A DNA stretch of 64,000 bases from an uncultured Acidobacteriia bacterium (GCA_903907865.1 CAIVPR010000141.1:124001-188000), one strand, 5' to 3'; shown: positions 8,332 to 17,501, numbered from the stretch's first letter. Translations and numbers: made by a program. Notes: generated from the sequence alone by a model not told the origin.

Positions 8332-9666
8332 CTAAACCGCCACCATGCCGGCCAGCGACTCCATACGCTTGATCGTGTCTTCCACGCTCGATATCTCCGT
8401 CGGCCCTTGGCGCAGGAACTTCATGATCTCCGTCCTCGACTTCAGCACCGAATCCAGGCGCGGATTCGACCCCGACACATATGCACCAAGATTGATCAGA
8501 TCCTCCGACTGCCGGTACAGAGCCAATGCCTCCCGAATCCGCCGCGCCTGTTCCGATTCCTTCGGAGTCGCCAGCTTCGACTGCAAGCGACTGACGGAAT
8601 CGAGCACCTGAATCGCCGGAAAGTGCCCCGACGAGCCCAAATGCCGGTCCAGCGTGATGTGGCCGTCCAAGATCGACCGGACGGCGTCGCAGATCGGCTC
8701 ATTGAAGTCGTCGCCTTCCACCAGAACAGTGAAGAACGCGGTGATGGAGCCCTTGTCGAAGTTCCCGGCACGCTCGCACACCTTCGGCAAGAGACTGAAG
8801 ACCGACGGCGTATACCCCTTTTGACTGGGTGGCTCACCGGCAGCCAAACCGATCTCCCGTTGCGCCATCGCCAACCGGGTAATCGAATCCATCACCAGCA
8901 GCACATTCTTGCCGAGGTCGCGGAAGTATTCGGCAACAGCCAGCGCCACAAAGCATGCGCGGACACGCAGAGGCGCTGGCTGGTCGGAGGTCGACACCAC
9001 CACCACGGAACGCTTCCGCCCCTCCGGCCCCAAGTCGTGCTCCAAGAATTCCGGCACCTCGCGGTTGCGTTCGCCGATCAGCGCGATCACGTTGACATCC
9101 GCCGAGCTGGACCGCGCCATCGAGCCCAGCAAAGTGCTTTTCCCGACACCGCTCCCTCCGAAAATGCCGATCCGCTGCCCCTTGCCGCACGGCAGCAACC
9201 CGTCGATCACGCGAATTCCCGTCGCCAGGCGCTGCCCAATGAGCGCCCGGGTCAGCGGATTGCTGGGTGCGGCGTAAAGCGGTCGCGAGTCTACGGCGTG
9301 AATCGAAGGCCCGCCGTCCATCGGCCGCCCAAAACCGTCAATGACACGCCCCAGCAATTGCGGCGAAACATCGAGATCACCTTCCCCGCCCCGCGCCACG
9401 ATGGGGTCGCCCAGCGACAGCCCGCCCGTTTCCTCCAGCGGCATCGACAGCACCCGACCAGCCCGGAACCCCACCACCTGCGTTCGAATCCGACGACCGC
9501 CGTGGGTACGGATCTCGCAGAAATCGCCGATGGAGGCACCCGCCGGTCCGCGCGACTCCACGACGAGCCCCACCAACTCCACGACTTCTCCCTCCATACG
9601 GACGGGCTCAGCCTGGGCTGCGAAACGAAAAAAACGGGAAAGGTCGAGCGGGGCTTCGAGTGTCAT
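8332..9666 (-). CDS. fliI: Flagellum-specific export ATPase FliI
   Basis: A 444-residue F1-beta-like ATPase that powers substrate unfolding and entry into the flagellar type III export apparatus. The Walker A motif GGSGVGKST lies at about residues 170-178; Walker B (NVLLVMDSITRLAMAQREIG) and GEPPSQKGYTPSVFSLLP follow. Length is normal. The start overlaps the end of fliH by 4 bases (ATGA type), so expression is coupled to its regulator. Confidence 0.97.
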   Translation of the reverse strand: MTLEAPLDLSRFFRFAAQAEPVRMEGEVVELVGLVVESRGPAGASIGDFCEIRTHGGRRIRTQVVGFRAGRVLSMPLEETGGLSLGDPIVARGGEGDLDVSPQLLGRVIDGFGRPMDGGPSIHAVDSRPLYAAPSNPLTRALIGQRLATGIRVIDGLLPCGKGQRIGIFGGSGVGKSTLLGSMARSSSADVNVIALIGERNREVPEFLEHDLGPEGRKRSVVVVSTSDQPAPLRVRACFVALAVAEYFRDLGKNVLLVMDSITRLAMAQREIGLAAGEPPSQKGYTPSVFSLLPKVCERAGNFDKGSITAFFTVLVEGDDFNEPICDAVRSILDGHITLDRHLGSSGHFPAIQVLDSVSRLQSKLATPKESEQARRIREALALYRQSEDLINLGAYVSGSNPRLDSVLKSRTEIMKFLRQGPTEISSVEDTIKRMESLAGMVAV

Positions 9667-10343
9667 GAGTGTCCTTTCGTCAGTCGGTCCGCCATGCCGC
9701 GACCGATTTCTTCCAGTTGGGCGTCCACCGAGGCGTCCACCATGCCTTCGTCCGACCGGATGACGAGCGTGCCGGGAGCGCAGGTGGAATCCGGCTCGAC
9801 ATGGACACGCGACACGAGACTCGCGGGCAACGCGCCGACAATGCCTTGCGCGAAGATCGGATGGACGGTCACCCGGTAGGATTCGGAATGCGCCAAGCGG
9901 TCGAACAGCACCCGCGCCAGAGCCGCCAAGGCATTGGAGTCCACCGAGATCTCCCTGTGGAGGATCCGTTTGGCGATCATCAGGGCCAATTGAACTACGT
10001 CCTTCTCGGCACGTCGGCGCATTTCCGCTCGGAGGCCGGCGAAATCGGCAAGGGACGCATGCAGCCGCTCCAGCACCGGCGCGATTTCCTGACGCGCTTG
10101 CTGGTCGCCCTGGCGACGACCGTTCTCGAAGGAGTCGCGTTTGGCCGCGGCCAGTTCCTGCTCCAATTGACGGATCCGGTCGATTAGGGCTGCTTTCTCC
10201 CCTTCCAGCAACCGCGCCCGGTCGGCAAAGACCTCACCTTCGACAACGGTGACCTTGGGCGCAACGGGCAGGATGCTGGCTGGAATGTAGGGATCCGTTC
10301 GGACCGGCACGCCGTCCTTGTGCGGCAGGATCCTAGACAACAT
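9663..10343 (-). CDS. fliH: Flagellar assembly protein FliH
   Basis: A 226-residue regulator of FliI that tethers the ATPase to the C-ring. A variable N-terminus is followed by a long coiled coil (about 40-110, LLEGEKAALIDRIRQLEQEL) and a C-terminal domain resembling the V-ATPase E subunit (KDVVQLALMIAKRILHREISVD). Its start overlaps the end of fliG by 11 bases and its end overlaps fliI. Confidence 0.9.
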   Translation of the reverse strand: MLSRILPHKDGVPVRTDPYIPASILPVAPKVTVVEGEVFADRARLLEGEKAALIDRIRQLEQELAAAKRDSFENGRRQGDQQARQEIAPVLERLHASLADFAGLRAEMRRRAEKDVVQLALMIAKRILHREISVDSNALAALARVLFDRLAHSESYRVTVHPIFAQGIVGALPASLVSRVHVEPDSTCAPGTLVIRSDEGMVDASVDAQLEEIGRGMADRLTKGHS

Positions 10344-11367
10344 ACTGCTCGCCCACCGTGCCCTTCATCGTGATGACACCCTCGGCTTCCAGCTGCCGGA
10401 TGATGGCGATGATTTGCTGTTGGGAGGCCTCTACTTCCTTGATCTTGACGGGGCCGAGGGCTTCTATGTCTTCCTTCATCATGTCGACCGCGCGGGCCGA
10501 CATCGTGGAAAAGAAATGGTCCTTGAGCGCGTCCGAGGTCCCCTTCAGCGCCAACGTAAGGGACTTGCGGTCGATGCGGGCGAGGATCTCCTTGAGTTGG
10601 TTGACATCGATCAAGAGCAGATCCTCGAAGACGAACATGAGGTGTCGGATCGTCTCGACAAGGCTCTGGTTCTGGTGCTCGATGTTGTCCAGGATCTCCT
10701 TGGAAGTCCCGGAATCGAGACGGTTGAACATCTCCGACACCGCCCGGACGCCGCCGTAGGATTCGCGGCTGAATTCGCCAATGGCCTGCAGCTTCTGACC
10801 GATGACGGAGGCGATCTTGTTGACGATTTCCGGCGAAATCTGGTCGAGGTTGGCCATGCGGAGGGCCACGTCGGAACGCATCTCTGGGGGCAGCGAAACC
10901 AACAGCGCGGCGGCCTGGGAGGCATTCAAGTGGGAAAGCACAAGGGCGATCGTTTGGGGATGCTCGTTGTGGATGAACTTCGCAAGCTGCTGGGGGTCGG
11001 CCTTCTGAAGGATGTCAAGGTTGGCGTAGTCGCCGCCGAGGGCCTTGGACAAACGGTCGATGAGCTTCTTCGCTACCTCGGGGCCGAAGGCGGACACGAG
11101 CATCTTCTTGGCGTAATCAAGGCCGCCGCGAATGACGAAGTCGTGCGCCATGTGCATCTGGTAGAACTCTTCGAGGAGCGCCTCGGCATCCTCGGAGGAG
11201 ATGGATTCGAGACGGGCGACTTCGCGCGCGACGAGTTGGACCTCGTCGTCGGAGAGCTGCTTCAACAATTCGGCGCTGACCTTGTCGCCGAGAAGGATCA
11301 TCAACATGGCCGCCTTGCGGAGGCCGCTCATTGGTTCGGTGAACTTGGCGACGGCGTTGGCAATCAT
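10333..11367 (-). CDS. fliG: Flagellar motor switch protein FliG
   Basis: A 344-residue rotor protein of the C-ring that interacts with the MotA stator and with FliF and FliM. N-terminal, middle and C-terminal FliG domains are present (LRKAAMLMILLGDKVSAELL; EHPQTIALVLSHL near 130; the charged torque helix DVNQLKEILARIDRKSLTLALKG near 260). The start MIANAV at 11367 is chosen because GAGAGG lies about 9 bases upstream and it begins 5 bases after the fliF stop. The longer frame would run into fliF. Confidence 0.96.
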   Translation of the reverse strand: MIANAVAKFTEPMSGLRKAAMLMILLGDKVSAELLKQLSDDEVQLVAREVARLESISSEDAEALLEEFYQMHMAHDFVIRGGLDYAKKMLVSAFGPEVAKKLIDRLSKALGGDYANLDILQKADPQQLAKFIHNEHPQTIALVLSHLNASQAAALLVSLPPEMRSDVALRMANLDQISPEIVNKIASVIGQKLQAIGEFSRESYGGVRAVSEMFNRLDSGTSKEILDNIEHQNQSLVETIRHLMFVFEDLLLIDVNQLKEILARIDRKSLTLALKGTSDALKDHFFSTMSARAVDMMKEDIEALGPVKIKEVEASQQQIIAIIRQLEAEGVITMKGTVGEQYVV

Positions 11368-11372
11368 GTGGT

Positions 11373-13043
11373 TTAACCTCTCTTCGGCTCCAAGTCGGTG
11401 ACCCAAGTCCGAAGGACATTCGCCGCCGCCGCCGGATCCTTGGTCACAGACTCGCGGATGTGCCGGACCAAGACCTCGGTTTTCTTGGTGTTTGCGGGCA
11501 GCTTGATACGGCTGAGCGTCTCAGCTTCCAACTGCGCCTGCTCGGCCTGGGCGTCCAGCATCTGTTGCTCCATGCGTTCGTCGGCGGTTTGGACAGGTGC
11601 CAAGGCGGCTTGCTCCTCGCTTGCGGCAACAGCAGCTTGCGCCGCGACCGCCGCCGCTTTCTTCTTCGGCCTGCGGATCAGGAGGAATGCCGCCGACAGC
11701 AGCAACAACAGCCCGACCGCCAAGCTGCCGATGAACATCGGACTCTTGAAGTCGAATGGCGGACCCGGCTTGACCGGCTTCGGCGGTGCAGGTGGCGGTT
11801 CCACAGCCAAAGTGCTCTCGAACGGCAGGGTCTCGACCGTGATTTTGTCCCCGCGCTGCTCGTTGAAACCCACGATTCCAGCAACAATCTGCTGGACGCC
11901 TTTCAGCATTTCCGCCGTGGGCGGGATCAAGTTGCGTTTTGCCTTGGGGCCGACACCCTCCCACTGCACATTCTGGTCAATCAGGACGGCGGCCGAAACC
12001 CGCCGCACGGCACCGCGGGGTGAGGACGTCTTGCGGATCGTCCTACTTGGCTGATAAGAGACGTTTTCCGTCTTACGGGTCGTGCCGTTGGAGCCCCCAG
12101 AGACACGGGCGGGCGGCTGGGGAAGATTCGAGGCGGTTCCGGGTGTGCCCCCGGCAAGGGCGGTACCTCCCGCCTCCTCGGTGGTCTGCGAACTGATCAG
12201 CGTCCCGGTAGAGTCGACAATCTCGCTGCTCTCCTCACTGGCAGTGAAATCGCAGTCGACGTTGAGTCCGGCACGGAAACGTCCCACCCCGACGAGGGGC
12301 TCCAGCTGGGTATTGATCTTGCTCAACAGATCGGACTCGATTTGGCGGCGGTACTCGAAGGTCGATTCCGCGACCCGAGCGTCGTTTTCGTCGCCCGAAT
12401 TCGGTCGGTTGAGCAGGCGACCGGTGACATCAATGATCGCCACCGACTCCGGGGCAAGATTGTCGACAGCGCTGGCGACAAGGTTGGCGATGGCGATTGT
12501 GTTCGCCTTTGAGATGCCACTAGTGCGCTTGAGCTTGAGGACAACCGTGGCCTTCGCGGGTTGCTTGGCGTCCAGAAAGACCGAATCCTTGGCGAAGGTG
12601 AGGTGAATGCGGGCCTGGGCCACTTCGGAAAGGGTGGCAACGGTGCGTTCGAGCTCCCCTTCGAGTGCACGCCGATAGTTGACCTGCTCGGTAAAATCGC
12701 TGGCCCCGAGGCTAGGACGGTCGAAAAGTTCGAAGCCGATGCGTCCTGTGCGGGGCAGTCCAGCACCGGCGATAGCGAGCCGTCCGTCCGCAAGCTTTGA
12801 GGACGGGACTTGGACGGACGTGCCCGTCTCGTCGAGACGATACTCGATGCCCCCTTCCCGCAGTTTCTGGGTGACCGCCAAGGCATCCTCAGCCGCCAAA
12901 CCGGTGTAGAGGGATCGAAAATCGTTCTCGTGTCGCCAGTAGATCAACCCCCACGCAATCACCGCCACGACGAGCGGGACCGCCACCAGCGAGATCCGCT
13001 GGGGGAGCGTGAGTGAGTTCCAGATGCGTTTGAGTTGATTCAT
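11373..13043 (-). CDS. fliF: Flagellar MS-ring protein FliF
   Basis: A 556-residue inner-membrane protein forming the MS ring, the base on which rod, C-ring and export gate assemble. TM1 lies at about residues 19-36 and TM2 at about 447-468 (FIGSLAVGLLLLLSAAFLLI). Between them are the periplasmic ring-building motifs (GTSVQVPSSKLADGRLAIAG, ARIHLTFAKDSVF). The C-terminal cytoplasmic tail, which binds FliG, ends in NVLRTWVTDLEP. Length is normal. Confidence 0.97.
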   Translation of the reverse strand: MNQLKRIWNSLTLPQRISLVAVPLVVAVIAWGLIYWRHENDFRSLYTGLAAEDALAVTQKLREGGIEYRLDETGTSVQVPSSKLADGRLAIAGAGLPRTGRIGFELFDRPSLGASDFTEQVNYRRALEGELERTVATLSEVAQARIHLTFAKDSVFLDAKQPAKATVVLKLKRTSGISKANTIAIANLVASAVDNLAPESVAIIDVTGRLLNRPNSGDENDARVAESTFEYRRQIESDLLSKINTQLEPLVGVGRFRAGLNVDCDFTASEESSEIVDSTGTLISSQTTEEAGGTALAGGTPGTASNLPQPPARVSGGSNGTTRKTENVSYQPSRTIRKTSSPRGAVRRVSAAVLIDQNVQWEGVGPKAKRNLIPPTAEMLKGVQQIVAGIVGFNEQRGDKITVETLPFESTLAVEPPPAPPKPVKPGPPFDFKSPMFIGSLAVGLLLLLSAAFLLIRRPKKKAAAVAAQAAVAASEEQAALAPVQTADERMEQQMLDAQAEQAQLEAETLSRIKLPANTKKTEVLVRHIRESVTKDPAAAANVLRTWVTDLEPKRG

Positions 13044-13062
13044 TCCCAGTGCCTGCGGTCAG

Positions 13063-13368
13063 CTACATCGGCATGCGCATGATTTCCTGATAGGCCGAGA
13101 CAAACTTGTTGCGGACCTGTTGGAAGAGTTCCACTGACAACTCGGCCCTCTGGGAGGCAAGGGCGGCATTGTGTATGTCACCCGTTCCGGCAAACAACAG
13201 TTCGTCACCGACCTTCTTGGCCGTGGCCTGCGTCGATTCCACATTGGCGATTGCGGCTCCAATCGCGTCGGCGAAGCTCCCGGCGGCACCGATGCCGGAT
13301 GCGGCGGGGGCACCGGGACCCAGCAGGTCCGGAATAGGCGCGGCTTTGAGGGCAGACGAGACGTTCAT
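13063..13368 (-). CDS. fliE: Flagellar hook-basal body protein FliE
   Basis: A 101-residue protein joining the MS ring to the rod. The C-terminal half has the FliE pattern: FADAIGAAIANVESTQATAK, then GTGDIHNAALASQRAELSVELFQQVRNKFVSAYQEIMRMP. Its place between flgC (4 bases upstream) and fliF is conserved across bacteria. Confidence 0.93.
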   Translation of the reverse strand: MNVSSALKAAPIPDLLGPGAPAASGIGAAGSFADAIGAAIANVESTQATAKKVGDELLFAGTGDIHNAALASQRAELSVELFQQVRNKFVSAYQEIMRMPM

Positions 13369-13372
13369 GGCC

Positions 13373-13810
13373 TTACCGGAAGAGTTCGATCGACCGGGCG
13401 ATCATGTCCTTGACCGAGGAAATCGCCGTCACGTTGGCCTGGTAGCCGCGGGAGGCGCTCATCAGATCCACCATTTCTTCGGCGGGACTGATCTTGGGGA
13501 AGGCCACGTACCCTTGGGGGTCGGCGTCCGGATGGCCGGGGAGATACCGGCGTTCCGGATCGCTATCGTCGATGTTGATTTTGGAGACGGAGACGCCCTC
13601 CAACCCGCGCGACCCGGCGTCCGACAAAGCCTGCGAGAAGGAATCGCCGAACGAGGTGCTGGTGAAAACCGCGTCCTTTCGACGGTACGGACCGCCTTGG
13701 GGCGTGCGAGTCGTATCGGCATTGGCCAAGTTCTCCGTGATCAGCTCGGCGCGGACTCGTTGCGCATCCATGCCGGAGGCGCTGACTGCGAGGGCTCCAA
13801 AGAGGCTCAT
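13373..13810 (-). CDS. flgC: Flagellar proximal rod protein FlgC
   Basis: A 145-residue rod protein. It has the N-terminal rod motif (LAVSASGMDAQRVRAELITENLANADTT) and the C-terminal one (EMVDLMSASRGYQANVTAISSVKDMI). The start codon overlaps the stop of flgB in an ATGA arrangement. Confidence 0.96.
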   Translation of the reverse strand: MSLFGALAVSASGMDAQRVRAELITENLANADTTRTPQGGPYRRKDAVFTSTSFGDSFSQALSDAGSRGLEGVSVSKINIDDSDPERRYLPGHPDADPQGYVAFPKISPAEEMVDLMSASRGYQANVTAISSVKDMIARSIELFR

Positions 13811-14148
13811 CAGGCGCGACCCTCCTCGATGGCGGACCGGATCCCCTTGAACTCGCTTTTGAGCATCTGGGTGGCGAGGTTGAACTTGAGGTCGTTTTCC
13901 GCCAGGATGCGGGCTTCGCGGTCCATGCTGACGTTGTTGCCGTCATTGCGACTGGCAAGGCCCGCCGCCTCTTGGATCTGGGGCGAGAACTGGCCAAGGA
14001 TTGCGGCGAAGTCGGAGGGTGTCTGCACGTCGCGGGTCTTGTAGCCCGGCGTGTCGGCGTTGGCGATGTTGGAGGCGATGACTTCCTGTCGCCTGGTGAC
14101 GAAGCTCAGGAAGTTGCCGAGTTCCAAACCTGTCTGTTCAAAAGACAT
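13810..14148 (-). CDS. flgB: Flagellar proximal rod protein FlgB
   Basis: A 112-residue rod protein, shorter than the roughly 130-140 residues usual for FlgB. The motif VIASNIANADTPGYKTRD lies near residue 25, followed by NNVSMDREARILAENDLKFNLATQML. Start MSFEQ at 14148 is chosen from alignment to the family N-terminus. There is no Shine-Dalgarno sequence, and a strong sigma-54 promoter places the transcript start at or one base before this ATG. First gene of the basal-body/export unit. Confidence 0.95.
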   Translation of the reverse strand: MSFEQTGLELGNFLSFVTRRQEVIASNIANADTPGYKTRDVQTPSDFAAILGQFSPQIQEAAGLASRNDGNNVSMDREARILAENDLKFNLATQMLKSEFKGIRSAIEEGRA

Positions 14149-14159
14149 GCAGACGGCGT

Positions 14160-14175
14160 TGCAAGCCGTACGCCA
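14160..14175 (-). promoter_or_regulatory. Sigma-54 (RpoN) -24/-12 promoter of flgBC-fliEFGHIJ
   Basis: The minus strand reads TTGGCGTACGGCTTGCA. GG (14173-14174) and GC (14161-14162) are exactly 10 bases apart and both blocks match the consensus TGGC-N7-TTGCA. The expected +1, 12 bases past the C, is about 14149, next to the flgB ATG. A sigma-54 activator gene lies in the same cluster. Confidence 0.75.
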
Positions 14176-14256
14176 AACACGGATGTTACTGAATTTGGGC
14201 AGGATAGGTGTCGCGCCGGAAACATGGACACGCCACAATCCTGCCGATCCGCCAAG

Positions 14257-14541
14257 TTATTGCCAGTGACCGCCACTTTCGGCTGCGGAGTCTTGAAAGC
14301 GGGAGGCGGCCTGCAGGCGGGTGAGCGACACGGCCATGTCGGCGCGCGCAATGCGAGCGGCGACAAGGGTCTCCTGGAGCAGTTCCCGATAATCGCAAAG
14401 CTCCGGTTCAGAGTAGGCTGCGGGACGTGGCATCGCAAACGAGGTGGTCGCCGCGGTATCCCAGTCCCCGCGTTCGACGGCCTCCCGTATGGTGCGCAAC
14501 AAGTGCGCCGAATGTGCGCTGCTATAGTGTGGGGAGTCCAT
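14257..14541 (-). CDS. FliT-like small helical protein, possible flagellar chaperone
   Basis: 94 residues. The region from LRTIREAVERGDWDTAA to LLQETLVAARIARADMAVSL is predicted helical and resembles FliT/FlgN-type export chaperones (a GDW motif, then a long helix). It overlaps the end of fliD by 20 bases, and FliT normally follows fliD because it is the FliD chaperone. Start ATG at 14541 is preferred to 14580, which would lie deeper inside fliD. Similarity is weak, so the function is inferred mainly from position. Confidence 0.6.
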   Translation of the reverse strand: MDSPHYSSAHSAHLLRTIREAVERGDWDTAATTSFAMPRPAAYSEPELCDYRELLQETLVAARIARADMAVSLTRLQAASRFQDSAAESGGHWQ

Positions 14542-15928
14542 TGCCTGAGTTGTTCGTACTGGTTCCCGTATAGCTGGCAAAGAGGCCGGTGATGTAAGTT
14601 ATTTGGCTCTCCAAGTTGGCAAGCGTGGCGTCAGCTTTGGCGATCCGGGCAGTCAAGCTGGTCTGAAGAGTGCTCAAGCTTGCCGCCTGGTTGGCAATTT
14701 TGCTCTGTTGGGATGTTATGGCCTTCGCAATCGACGTCTCCTCCCCCTTGACAAAGCCTGTTGTGGGGTCCTCCACACTGGCAAGCAAGTCTGTTGCCGT
14801 CTTGAGAAAACCGCCCTTGGTGCTGGAACCTAGAGTCGACAGCAAGTTGGCGAAGTTCGCACCCGCAGAATTGCTGAAGGCCGTCGAGTCTATTGAGAGA
14901 TGACCCGTCTTGTCGAGCGCCACGCCAAAGGCAGCCAAGGAATTCGCCGGAGCTCCATTGGTGTAGGTGCCGAGCTTCTGAGTGATGCCTTCAAGCGCCT
15001 GCACCAAGCTGTCCCCCTGCAGCGCTCCGGCACCTTGCCCATGATATTGCGCGAGCGCGTCTACCGACGAATTATAGGCGTTGACGAACCTGTTGAGCGC
15101 GGCGGACACGGCTGAGGGGTTGTTGACGACGCCAATGGTTGTCGCTTGGCCCGTCGGGCTTTGCGATAGGAGCGTGGAGGTAACACCCGGCGAGAGGGTG
15201 ATGGTTCGTGAATCGGACGTGATGGGGGTCGACAATCCGTTCAGCTTGTAGGAGGCAAGGGAGCCCGATGTGGAACTGGATATCAGACTGCCACCGGAAT
15301 CCGAGATATCAATCGCGTTGGTGCCGAGCTTTACGGCCCGAAGGGAAAGTCGGTAGTCGGGGGCCGACGTCGATCCGACATTGACGGCGGTAGCTTGGAC
15401 CTGGCCGGAGGCTTGGGTGTTGATGGCGTTCACCAAGTCGGACAGTGAAGTGGAGGCGGGGGTGATCGTGGTGTTGGTGCCCCCGACTGACAGGGTCAGG
15501 GACGTTTCGGCGCTGATCCCTTGCGACGAGGGGTTGGAAACCACAGTCGATCCGGCGGAACTCAGAGCGGTAGAGTAGGCCCCCAAGCTGGTGACCTCGA
15601 TCAAATAACTCCCAGCCACCGCGCCCGCGCCGATCGAGGCGCTGACGATCCCGGCATCGGAGATCGATGAGTTCAGAATACCCGTGTTGAGCGTGTTTCC
15701 CAAGGAGGAGATTGACTGCTGCAGCCCGAGGAACGAGGTGTCCAAGCCCTGAACGGCAGCCTGCTTCGCGTTCAGGTCGTTCAGACCATTGTTCAGTGAA
15801 TTGAGAGGGAGTGCCGCAATCGCCTCCGCGCGCTGTAGGACGGACTGAAGGCTGGACGCGTATTTGCTGACGCCGGAAAACCCCTGGTTGAGCGCCTGGG
15901 ACGAGATGTTCGTGTTCGTGCTGGACAT
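14522..15928 (-). CDS. fliD: Flagellar filament cap protein FliD (HAP2)
   Basis: A 468-residue secreted cap protein that guides flagellin polymerisation at the filament tip. The N-terminal FliD domain has FSGVSKYASSLQSVLQRAEAI. The centre is Ser/Thr-rich (GAVAGSYLIEVTSLG). The C-terminal domain has GKTGHLSID-type sequence (LDKTGHLSID) and a closing coiled coil (SKIANQAASLSTLQTSLTARIAKADATLANLESQI, shown here only as a landmark region near 400-445). It lies downstream of fliC. Confidence 0.94.
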   Translation of the reverse strand: MSSTNTNISSQALNQGFSGVSKYASSLQSVLQRAEAIAALPLNSLNNGLNDLNAKQAAVQGLDTSFLGLQQSISSLGNTLNTGILNSSISDAGIVSASIGAGAVAGSYLIEVTSLGAYSTALSSAGSTVVSNPSSQGISAETSLTLSVGGTNTTITPASTSLSDLVNAINTQASGQVQATAVNVGSTSAPDYRLSLRAVKLGTNAIDISDSGGSLISSSTSGSLASYKLNGLSTPITSDSRTITLSPGVTSTLLSQSPTGQATTIGVVNNPSAVSAALNRFVNAYNSSVDALAQYHGQGAGALQGDSLVQALEGITQKLGTYTNGAPANSLAAFGVALDKTGHLSIDSTAFSNSAGANFANLLSTLGSSTKGGFLKTATDLLASVEDPTTGFVKGEETSIAKAITSQQSKIANQAASLSTLQTSLTARIAKADATLANLESQITYITGLFASYTGTSTNNSGNGLPTL

Positions 15929-15943
15929 GTGGCTCTTCTGTCA

Positions 15944-15969
15944 GGGACCGGACTTGGTCGTCCGGCCCC
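15944..15969 (-). terminator. Stem-loop between fliC and fliD
   Basis: On the minus strand GGGGCCGGAC and GTCCGGTCCC form a 10-pair stem with one G-U around a 6-base loop. There is no T run after it, so it may be a processing or attenuating hairpin that lowers fliD relative to fliC rather than a full terminator. Confidence 0.5.
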
Positions 15970-15995
15970 CGGTAGATCCGATCTACGCTTTCAAA

Positions 15996-17501
15996 CTATC
16001 CTTTCAGGAGCGAGAGGATCGACTGCGGTGCCGAATTGGCCTGCGCCAATGCCGCCAACGCCGCCTGCTGCAGCACCTGGGCTTTCGTAAGATTGGCAGC
16101 TTCCGCCGCGACATCGGCGTCGCGGATGCCGGCTTGCGCCGCCGAATAGTTGGTAATCTGCGACTGCGCGAGGTTCACGGCGTAGGTGAGTTTGTTCTCA
16201 CCGGCGCCGACCTTGCCTTGGACCAAGCCGAGATTTGTGACGGCGGCCTGAAGCGCAGTCAATGCGGCAATCGCGTTGCCCGTGTTCGAAGCCGAGTTCG
16301 AGGCCGCCGTCACCGCTTGTGCGCCGACGGTACCAAAGAGGCTGCCGGTGCCGCCGCCGCTTCCCGCAGTGAATGCCGTCTCGTCAACGGAGAAGCTGTT
16401 GGAGCTCTGGAGCGACACATCGGTGCCGTTTGCAGCCTTCACGGCGTAGATTCCCGAGCCAGCCAAGGCCGTATTGATCGTGGTCAGCGTTGCGGCGAGG
16501 GAGCCGGCATTGGCAGAGGTGAGGTTGACCGAGTAGGACCCGGAACCATTTTGGACCACAAACGTTTCGGTTGCCGCCGAGCCGCCGCCAGCGGCAAACG
16601 CGGCGAAGGTCCCGCTGCCAATGGAGTAGTTCGCGCCGTTGACCGCCGAGCCGGTATTGGCAACGGGCCCGGTGCCTGCAGCCGTGGTCGTAACCGAGTA
16701 GGCTGTCGACCCGCCGAATTCCAGCGTGCCGCCGCTGGAAATCGCCGCCGTGATTCCATATGCCTGCAGGGCCGTGTTCAAGCTCGAAATAACCTGGGAT
16801 CCGGTCAGTCCGCCGCTGCCCCCCGAAACCGTCGTTGTGACGTCCTGGTTGCCCGTGCCGGTGTTGAGGTGGAATGTGAACGACTGGCTCGTGCCAGTGA
16901 GGAACGTGGCCGCCGCGTCATCCAGCCGGACCGTGTTGCCGCTGATCAGCGTGCCACCACCGGCTACGCTGGTGGTCGAGATTCCGAGCGCCGAGGTGTC
17001 GACCGCATTGTTGGATCCGCTCAGATCAACGGAAACCTGCGCATTGGAGGAATTGCTGCCGCCACCGACGTACGTGACGAGATTGGTATTGTAGACACCA
17101 CCCGTGTTCAACTTGACGTTGGACGCCTGCCGGTCGACTTCCGAAAGCAACCCTTGGTATTCGGTGTTGAGCGTGCCGCGGTCTCCCGTGAAGGTGGCGG
17201 ACGCGGATTCCGTGGCGAGGGTGCGGAGACGGTCGAGAATCGTGGAGATGTTGTTCAGACCGCCGTCAACGATCTGGAGTGCGCTGATGCCGTTCTGCGC
17301 GTTCAGCACGCCCTGCGTAAGTTCCGCCGTGTCTCCCCGATACTTGTTGGCAACGGCCAAACCGGCGGCATCGTCAGCCGACGAGTTGATGCGGTAACCG
17401 GAAGACAGCTGCTGGATGGTGTTGCTTTGAAAGTTCCCGTTGATGCGGATGAAGTTCTGCGCTGTCAACGAGGCGACGTTGGTTTGGATTGAAAACGACA
17501 T
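15996..17501 (-). CDS. fliC: Flagellin
   Basis: A 501-residue filament subunit. Conserved D0/D1 helices are at the N-terminus (SLTAQNFIRINGNFQSNTIQ; SGYRINSSADDAAGLAVANK) and C-terminus (AAQAGIRDADVAAEAANLTK, ending QSILSLLKG). The centre (about 145-400) is a Gly/Ser/Thr-rich surface domain almost free of charge. AAGGA lies 6 bases before the ATG. The 90-base leader has GGA motifs and a short GGCAT/ATGCC inverted repeat and is preceded by fliW-csrA, so CsrA repression of translation is plausible. Confidence 0.97.
   Translation of the reverse strand: MSFSIQTNVASLTAQNFIRINGNFQSNTIQQLSSGYRINSSADDAAGLAVANKYRGDTAELTQGVLNAQNGISALQIVDGGLNNISTILDRLRTLATESASATFTGDRGTLNTEYQGLLSEVDRQASNVKLNTGGVYNTNLVTYVGGGSNSSNAQVSVDLSGSNNAVDTSALGISTTSVAGGGTLISGNTVRLDDAAATFLTGTSQSFTFHLNTGTGNQDVTTTVSGGSGGLTGSQVISSLNTALQAYGITAAISSGGTLEFGGSTAYSVTTTAAGTGPVANTGSAVNGANYSIGSGTFAAFAAGGGSAATETFVVQNGSGSYSVNLTSANAGSLAATLTTINTALAGSGIYAVKAANGTDVSLQSSNSFSVDETAFTAGSGGGTGSLFGTVGAQAVTAASNSASNTGNAIAALTALQAAVTNLGLVQGKVGAGENKLTYAVNLAQSQITNYSAAQAGIRDADVAAEAANLTKAQVLQQAALAALAQANSAPQSILSLLKG

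Noticed and set aside
7747-9879. A 710-codon open frame on the plus strand across fliJ and fliI
   Set aside because: It is antisense to well-supported genes, with Arg/His/Pro-rich composition and no domain. It is a by-product of high-G+C codon use.
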